Origin: Branchiostoma floridae
Lineage: Eukaryota; Chordata; Leptocardii; Amphioxiformes; Branchiostomatidae
DNA length: 64,000 nt
NCBI RefSeq assembly: GCF_000003815.2
Contig: NC_049994.1
Span: forward strand, 19,056,465 to 19,120,464
Reading direction: 5' to 3'
The first letter of the stretch is position 1. Every line of letters starts with the position of its first letter. Of this stretch, positions 58,017 to 64,000 are shown piece after piece. Below the pieces are notes generated by a model. That model did not search any database, was not told the DNA's origin, and worked only from the letters and a program-made list of their open reading frames with translations. Both the position numbers and the translations under genes were made by a program.

Positions 58017-59560
58017 GTTCTTCCAGGGCACAAGAACCTACCTACCTACCGAATACCATTGCAATCCTTCCAGTGGTTCTTGAGATATACCCCAAATAAC
58101 CTCCAGAATGAAACAGTATGGCAACAATACCTCCATCTTCATGGCGGTAAAAGATACGGATTCAATTGTCCTGTTCTCTACAACATGAAAATGCCATGTC
58201 TTTTATATGCCGATGACTTGGTTATCTTCTCAGAATCCCAACAAGGTTTACAGTCCTCCCTACTTAGACTAGAACAATATTGTAAGTCATGGAAGCTGAA
58301 GGTTAACCTGAAAAAGACAAAAGTTATTGTATTTACAAAGGAAGGCCGCCTACCGAAATATTGTAGTTTTTTGTTTGATAGTAATGATTTAGAAATAGTA
58401 ACATCTTATTATTATCTAGGTATTGTTGTATCCTCAGCTGGCACATTCAAAGCCAATAGCAAATACTTATACAGCAAGGGATTGAAAGCTCTATTTGGAA
58501 TTAGACAATCATTAGACAAAGCAGACGCACCATTATCAGTTAAAAACAAACTCTTCGACACTTGTGTTAAACCTATTTTGTTACATGGATCTGAAATTTG
58601 GAGCTCATTCAAAAGTCCTAAATTTTGTCCTATTGAAACAGTGCACTTGAAATTTTGTAAACACTCACTTAATGTCCCGAAAACTGCATCTAACCTTGCT
58701 GTACGCGCTAAATTAGGGAGGTACCATATCCAACTGGAAGCCTCTCTAAACGCCATCAAATATTTCATTAGAATTCAACAGAATGTGCCAGCTGAGAGTC
58801 TGCAGGCAGACGCTCTCTTATGTCAGCTTAATCTTAGATTCATCAGGTACTAAATGTTGGGCATCTGGTGTTCGCAAAACTTTGGAGGAGTGTGGTTACC
58901 CTTTTGTTTGGCAAGCCCGTAAGTCAACAGATCCAAACGTATCCCACCTAATTTCTGCTATCCACCAACGACTGAAGGATATTCATTTCCAGAATTTTCT
59001 AACCAACATTCATAATGATAATAAAGGTTTATGTGCGAAAAAAAAACTCCTAATGTACAGACTACTGAAATCCACATACAATGAAGAGCAGTGTTTGAAA
59101 ATTACAAACATTCGGCACAGAACTACCATTGCTAAACTAAGAATCGGTTGCCACCGTCTGCGAATTGAATCAGGAAGGCACAACCGCACTCCTCTAGAAC
59201 AAAGAGTCTGCCAATTTTGTACCTCAAACATGGTACAAGATTAAGTGCACTTCACTGCTGATTGCGATATGTATTTCAATGATAGAAATACTCTATTTAG
59301 TTATATAGAAGTAGATTCCTTCATTTTAGACACATGAGTAGCACTGACAAGTTAATATTTCTCATGCGTTTTGACAAACGGACAATAGCTAAACCCATAC
59401 AGTCCTACATTTTCACCATATTACCAAGAAGCGAGAAGAAGCCGAACTTTTGTGTTAGACTAGATTTGTGATACTCTATATCTTGGCTTGTTGTGACCTG
59501 TACTTAGCTCGGTTGGGCAAAACTGTATAATAAAGGTCTTCATTCAATGATAACGAATGA
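58017..59560 (+). pseudogene. 5'-truncated LINE: RT core to 3' tail, plus strand
   Basis: The frame to 58853 carries the RT catalytic motif CLLYADDLVIFS (58195-58230), then WKLKVNLKKTKVIVF and YYYLGIVVSSAG, and a thumb region with DTCVKPILLHGSEIW. A frameshift near 58840 moves the reading to another frame (GYPFVWQARKS, ITNIRHRTTIAKLRIG, QRVCQFC) that ends in TAA at 59242. There the usual acidic-HF-C motif is disrupted. The upstream RT motifs and endonuclease are missing. The 3' end reads AATAAAGGTCTTCATTC. Dead copy. Confidence 0.85.
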
Positions 59561-60180
59561 ATGAATGAAAGACCTTTATTGTACATTTATGCTCCAACAA
59601 GCTAAGTACAGGTCGTAACTATAAGGCACAATTTCATCTACAGAGACTACTATGTGCTAGTATGTACAGGTTCAACTTCTTCTCGCTTCTTAATACAGTG
59701 GTAGACATAAGGGCAGATGTAATCAATAATACAGGATTTATCTAGTTGTATCAAGAATATGAATTTTTCCTTACTATTTATATAACGGAAATTAGGTAAC
59801 ATATCATGCATGCAATCGAAGAGGACGTTTCTTTCGTTGGTGTATAAAGAACAGTCCATAATAAAGTGATGCTCATCCTCTATCTTATTTAGGTTGCAAT
59901 TTTGGCAGATTCTTTGCTCCGGAGGAATGTGGTTATGTCTGCCCTTTTCAATATGGAGTTTGTGTGAACTAATACGAAGTTTTGTTATAGCTGTTCTGTG
60001 TCGAATGTTTGCAATTTGTAAGTATTTCTCCTCGTTGTAGGTAGTCTTAAGTAATTTGTATGTTCGTAATTTGTTGTTGCTGTGCATTTCTGCCACGAAA
60101 GTTTGAAAGTACATAACTCATACCGGAATCTTAATAAAGGGAATGCTTGTACTATGAATGCATTGGGTGATCTCAAAATC
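59561..60180 (-). pseudogene. 5'-truncated LINE 3' end, minus strand, tail to tail
   Basis: The minus-strand frame 60114-59650 encodes IANIRHRTAITKLRISSHKL, QRICQNC, EDEHHFIMDC and YLCPYVY-type residues. It is the same family as the plus-strand copy next to it but clearly diverged. The 3' tail GAATGAATGAATG meets the tail of the other copy at 59555-59567. Confidence 0.8.
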
Positions 60181-61340
60181 GCACAATGAATGGAATTAAG
60201 GTTAACTATCGGCCTACACTCCAGCCGCCCAGCCACGTCGAGGCAGTTTTATTTTCGAGGCAGGGAGGAGGAGTTCGAGGCAGTTTTATTTTCCTTCCGC
60301 GAGAGAAAGTAGTCCGTTCCATGACTTCGGGCGTCAACACCCCCTACAAGAAAGCTTATCGCTGGAGTACATGGCCTTTTATCTTAATAATTTCAAGTTA
60401 TTTACAATATTTTAGCTTCATCCTTTACTCCAATAGTTTTTTAACTGCTGTTTCATCGCATTCCCTTTAATATTGCGACTCGAAAATAGGAGCTTTTCGT
60501 GTGATTTCCCCTCTTGTTTTCACCCTCGTGTAGATTCCAAACCAACAGGAAATTTAGTGTACATGAAAAAGCAAAAATTCTACTTTCCGGTGGTATATGA
60601 TTCATTACATTTCAAGTGCGAAAATCAAATGCCCCCAATCCGCACGAGGCCATGTCATTTAGGAGCGGTCATTTTGATTCCAGAACGCACCACTTGTAAG
60701 CAGCGCGCGTGCGACGGATTGGCCCAATTCTCGAAGGTTTCGGTCGACGGAAGGCCAGCTGGGGCCACGATTTTTTTTTTAAATCTCGGGAGAACAGAAG
60801 TGTCCCTGACTTTCCCTTTTAATTCATGGTTTATCTATACTGATCATACTGGGAATATTGTCAGTTTTAATCTGTCTTTTTATTGTTCACTCGTATGATA
60901 TTTACTTAGTCTAGTAATTGTTTTAACTACAAGTCAGTTAAAAAGAAAGTTCTTCAAAGTTGTCAATCCTAATCTTGTCAAGAGTTACCAACCGAATACA
61001 TTTAACTCTATCTACGCACGCTTCTACACTTTCTCTTTTTTTTCAAGGCATGTATGATGATAGGAAGAGGTATCAATGTTTTTTACTTTGGACTGATGTC
61101 TTATCAAAACTGTAAGAGGGACTGGAGATCGTCCAGAGATTACCCTGTAGTTAACTGGCAACATTTCACACTCATGGCGGAGGGATACGTAATGAAATAA
61201 AAACGGTTCCATAGACGTTCGATTTACTACATGGTTGGGCGGCTGCACTCTGCTATAGACAGCCGTGATGTGACATTGACGTAGGGGTGGCTAAGGACAT
61301 GTGAAGTCACTCATTATGGAACTTCTGAGATATAGAGACA
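60181..61340. other. Stretch without recognised gene
   Basis: 60236-60290 has a repeated CGAGGCAGTTTTATTTTC. The 141-codon ORF at 60473-60898 shows no motif or codon pattern that I would trust. Confidence 0.35.
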
Positions 61341-61690
61341 GCGGAATTGAAGTATGTCGCAAGGTTTAGTTTGCATAATCAATTAGAGTTCCGCGACCTC
61401 ACACTTACTACTGGTATATTCTCTGGCTGGTTACCCGCGAAACGGGGAAGTGTTCATGGGAGGGAACTACGTACAAAGGACAACTACTCACAGTTTAGAT
61501 GCAGGTCATCCAGATTCAGAAATAGCACACTTCCTTTCATTGTATCATTGTTAAATGAATCTTGATGAAGTTTTTAACAAATATATTATGTATCATACAC
61601 CAATTCAGCCTTGTATGGCAGCAATGATATGTACATGTATGTGCGCACTGTTTGGGCGCTAATAAACCAGCCAGTCATTCATTCATTCTA
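61341..61690 (+). pseudogene. LINE ORF2 C-terminal fragment with CATT tail
   Basis: The frame to 61565 ends FSGWLPAKRG, ELRTKDNYSQFRCRSSRFRN, PFIVSLLNES, matching the C-terminal end of CR1/L2-like ORF2. The 3' UTR ends in CAGCCAGTCATTCATTCATT. Truncated and not functional. Confidence 0.7.
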
Positions 61691-62290
61691 ACGCTACCCC
61701 ATCTAATCGTCCAAATAGAGTCCTCATTTACATAAAGTGTATCACTCGAGATTTGTGTGCCGGGGCGCCACACTCCTCCCGCGAGCAAGCCGGGAGTTGA
61801 ATGAGCGAATAAGTGGTCTATCACTTGATTGGCCTTCTTTCTTCTAGATAAAGCACGTTGCCCAAATTATAAAAACCTTATCTTGAAAAAAAAAAAACTT
61901 AAAAAAAAAACTTTAAAAACTATCACTAATCATGCAAATAAGGCCAAAGTTTTCTCGACTTATGACTGATTATGTTCAATTTCAGCCAATTGCCAAGTGC
62001 TGCGAGTATGAAGTTCATGAAAATCGGCCCTTCAGATAAAAGAAAAAGTGACATTAAAAATCATGACCATGGTATGTCCAGAACACGAAATATCGAAACT
62101 GAAAGTCTTGTTGTAGTACCATGGAAAGCCGCCGGCGGGTGGGTATCGTTCTATCAAAATTAGCTAACACCTACTAACATACTCAATTTCATAAAGATCC
62201 ATCCATCCATAACTTCTCGAGTTATGTTGGTCACAGCCGAACAAGCGAACACAGAACCCCGGAAATGTCATTTTTAGAAGGTAATAGGGA
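61691..62290 (-). mobile_element. Decayed hairpin-family element
   Basis: 61930-62270 on the minus strand resembles the family body and 5' part (ATAACTCGAGAAGTTATGGA, TGGTCATGATTTTTAATGTC). The terminal hairpin is no longer intact. A-rich runs lie at 61886-61917. Confidence 0.45.
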
Positions 62291-63621
62291 AATTTTGCAA
62301 TTTACGGATTCGAGACATACTAATGTGGTGGGCAGAACAATCTCATACAATTCTCTCGTTTCTTCTTCTCCACTTTTATTTGTTGTCTCTCTGTCTCTGA
62401 CCACCCCCTCTTCTGTCTCTCATTATGAGAGTGGGTCGCCTAAAAGCTGACAGCAGTGGCCTTCATCGATTTTTGCTCTATCCCCGAGTTCCGTGAATCG
62501 ATCACTGTTTCTGAACCGTCCATCATCCATGCATTATTTAACGTTAACTCTGGAGATAAAGGGCAAAGTTATTGACTGCGGTGGGTTGAGCCGGGCAGAC
62601 ATCAATTAGAGACCTCTAATGTGGAGGTAGAGAGCATTCTCCTGTAACGGCTATCCAGCACGTCGGCCAGCCTCATCTATTACACCGACTGATCATATGA
62701 CGCTTATTTTCATGATGTAACGTTATCCCTACATTTATTAGTTTTTCAGTCGCAAGGCCAAATATTAACGTTAAACATGTTGTTCCACCTTCAAGGTTTC
62801 CTGAAACGAAATTTGAAGTTCACTGAAAAAACTCTCATCACCGAATGAATGAATCTCACTGTATTTTGCACAAATCATCTAAGAAATACTTTATTCTTTT
62901 GAGAGTAACAAATGCGCAATGGCCCCATCGCCAATTGGTAACTTATCACCTCCAAGAAAAAACTAGGTATGTTGGGGGTATATTTGTGTGTGTGTCTTTG
63001 CCTGTTTGTGTTTCGGAGGTTTTTCGTTTTCATTTTCGTTTTTCATCAAAATAATCCTTTATTCTATTTTCGAAACATCACCAAGAGATCAAATTTGGAT
63101 CACAGATAGCTCTAATACGGCATTTATGGTTCTTTTGCTTTTGGATTTATGTCGGTCGTGTGAAGTTCGGGAGTGATTCGCCTACGTCCCAGTAATAGTC
63201 GTTTAGCTTGGGATTGAGTTAGCAGAGATTTGTCTACGATTTTGGGGTGAATCGTTGGTAGGTTGGAAACAAGCTGGGAGTAAGTCAGCAGTGTTTATGG
63301 CGTGGTTAGCATTTAAATTTGACTGGTGACTTACTCCCGAATACTAGCCGACCTTGTCGAACACCAGCCGACCGACAACCAACCCATTCCAGACCTGCCG
63401 TTCAGAGCCGAATGTTTTGAATATTTCTTTGCTACTGACTGACACTACTGTTGACCAACAATACATTGCTTATTGACCGACACTTCCTTGCCTACTGACC
63501 AACACAACCTTACCTAACGAGAGACACTACCTTGCACACAGACCTTCAAGATTCCTTCCGCAAACATGAACATAACCGTCAATTACTAGCCTGAGTTCCG
63601 AACATTTTGTCGCTTTCTTGA
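62291..63621. other. Stretch without recognised gene
   Basis: 62960-63010 has a GTGTGTGTGTCTTTGCCTGT stretch after ACCTCC, possibly another 5' end of the hairpin family. At 63430-63540 there are degenerate ACTGACCGACACTxCCTTGC-like repeats. No convincing coding signal. Confidence 0.35.
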
Positions 63622-63795
63622 GGCCCCTTCACACGAGAGTAAGAATGAGTAGGAATGACGTCAGAGTGAAAATTCTTTTCTATTCCTGGGAATTCGTAGT
63701 GTATTTTAGAAATTCTAAAACTACATTCCAGACATTTGTGCCCGTTCTTTTCGCTGGCCTGGCTTTTGACATGCTAAAGACTTTCGACGTGGCGT
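63622..63795 (+). mobile_element. MITE fragment, same family as 57.27 kb
   Basis: GGCCCCTTCACACGAGAGTA followed by GAATGAG and a body matching 57290-57445. It breaks off where the SINE begins. Confidence 0.65.
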
Positions 63796-64000
63796 CGGGC
63801 TTGGCGTAACTGGTAGAGCTTTCGGCTCGGAATCTATGGGTCCTGAGTTCGATTCCCACCGTGCCCCCGACGTTGTGCCCTTGGGAAAGGCATTTTACAC
63901 GACTTTCCTTCTGTCTGTACCGTGTATCGTGTATGTGGCATTGTTAATATAAGTTACAAAAACTTGAGTGCAGTGCCACATCGTCCTCGTCTGTCCAAAA
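63796..64000 (+). mobile_element. tRNA-derived SINE, plus strand, cut by the window end
   Basis: Box A TGGCGTAACTGG (63802-63813) and box B GAGTTCGATTCC (63845-63856), then GCCCTTGGGAAAGGCATTTT and ACGACTTTCCTT. The last part resembles the family-2 body. It is inserted in the MITE fragment. Confidence 0.75.

Noticed and set aside
60473-60898. 141-codon ORF
   Set aside because: No recognisable domain, no splice or start context, surrounded by repeats.

Overview
The window looks like a gene-poor, repeat-saturated stretch of a metazoan scaffold, most likely a lancelet (Branchiostoma). The grounds are an acidic cytoplasmic-type segment with paired PYAV motifs like those I associate with lancelet receptor families, GT-AG intron signals, several families of degenerate non-LTR retrotransposons, tRNA-derived SINEs, and very many short inverted-repeat elements. 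The species call is inference; no mitochondrial, rRNA or tRNA gene is present to anchor it. Seven runs of N are assembly gaps.

Layout. 0.2-2.25 kb: two exons of one plus-strand gene with two blocks of 8-residue repeats and an acidic PYAV segment, followed by a donor site and a SINE in the intron; no later exon was found. 2.65-3.2 kb: a foldback sequence and a hAT-like MITE with a perfect 8-bp target duplication. 4.07-16.6 kb: about 50 monomers of a ~214-bp satellite with higher-order periods of 1496 and 2781 bp, interrupted at 14.35-15.58 kb by a terminal-inverted-repeat (TIR) element. 17.98-21.1 kb: a nearly full-length but broken LINE (endonuclease plus reverse transcriptase). Its 3' end and an adjoining minisatellite are tandemly duplicated (20.77-24.04 kb). 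25.1-28.45 kb: a second array of the same ~90-bp minisatellite family in the opposite orientation.

28.9-30.1 kb: a TIR-bounded element packed with about 16 copies of a short palindrome. 30.26-30.71 kb: a MITE whose empty site can be seen at 16.76 kb. 31-46 kb: mostly unrecognised sequence with microsatellites, two SINE copies, a mariner-like MITE and several copies of a hairpin-ended interspersed family. 46.6-54.7 kb: nested copies of one TIR element with TTA target duplications. Two of these carry a LINE 3' fragment and a third shows the empty site. 55.4-56.7 kb: an imperfect inverted duplication. 57-62 kb: MITEs and LINE 3' fragments, two of them tail to tail. The last 200 bp is the start of another SINE.

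Apart from the first gene, no convincing host protein-coding gene was found. What is interesting lies in repeat biology: nested insertions with internal empty-site controls, oppositely oriented arrays of one minisatellite, a hairpin-array element, and a family whose terminal hairpin stem differs between copies yet can be echoed at the other end.
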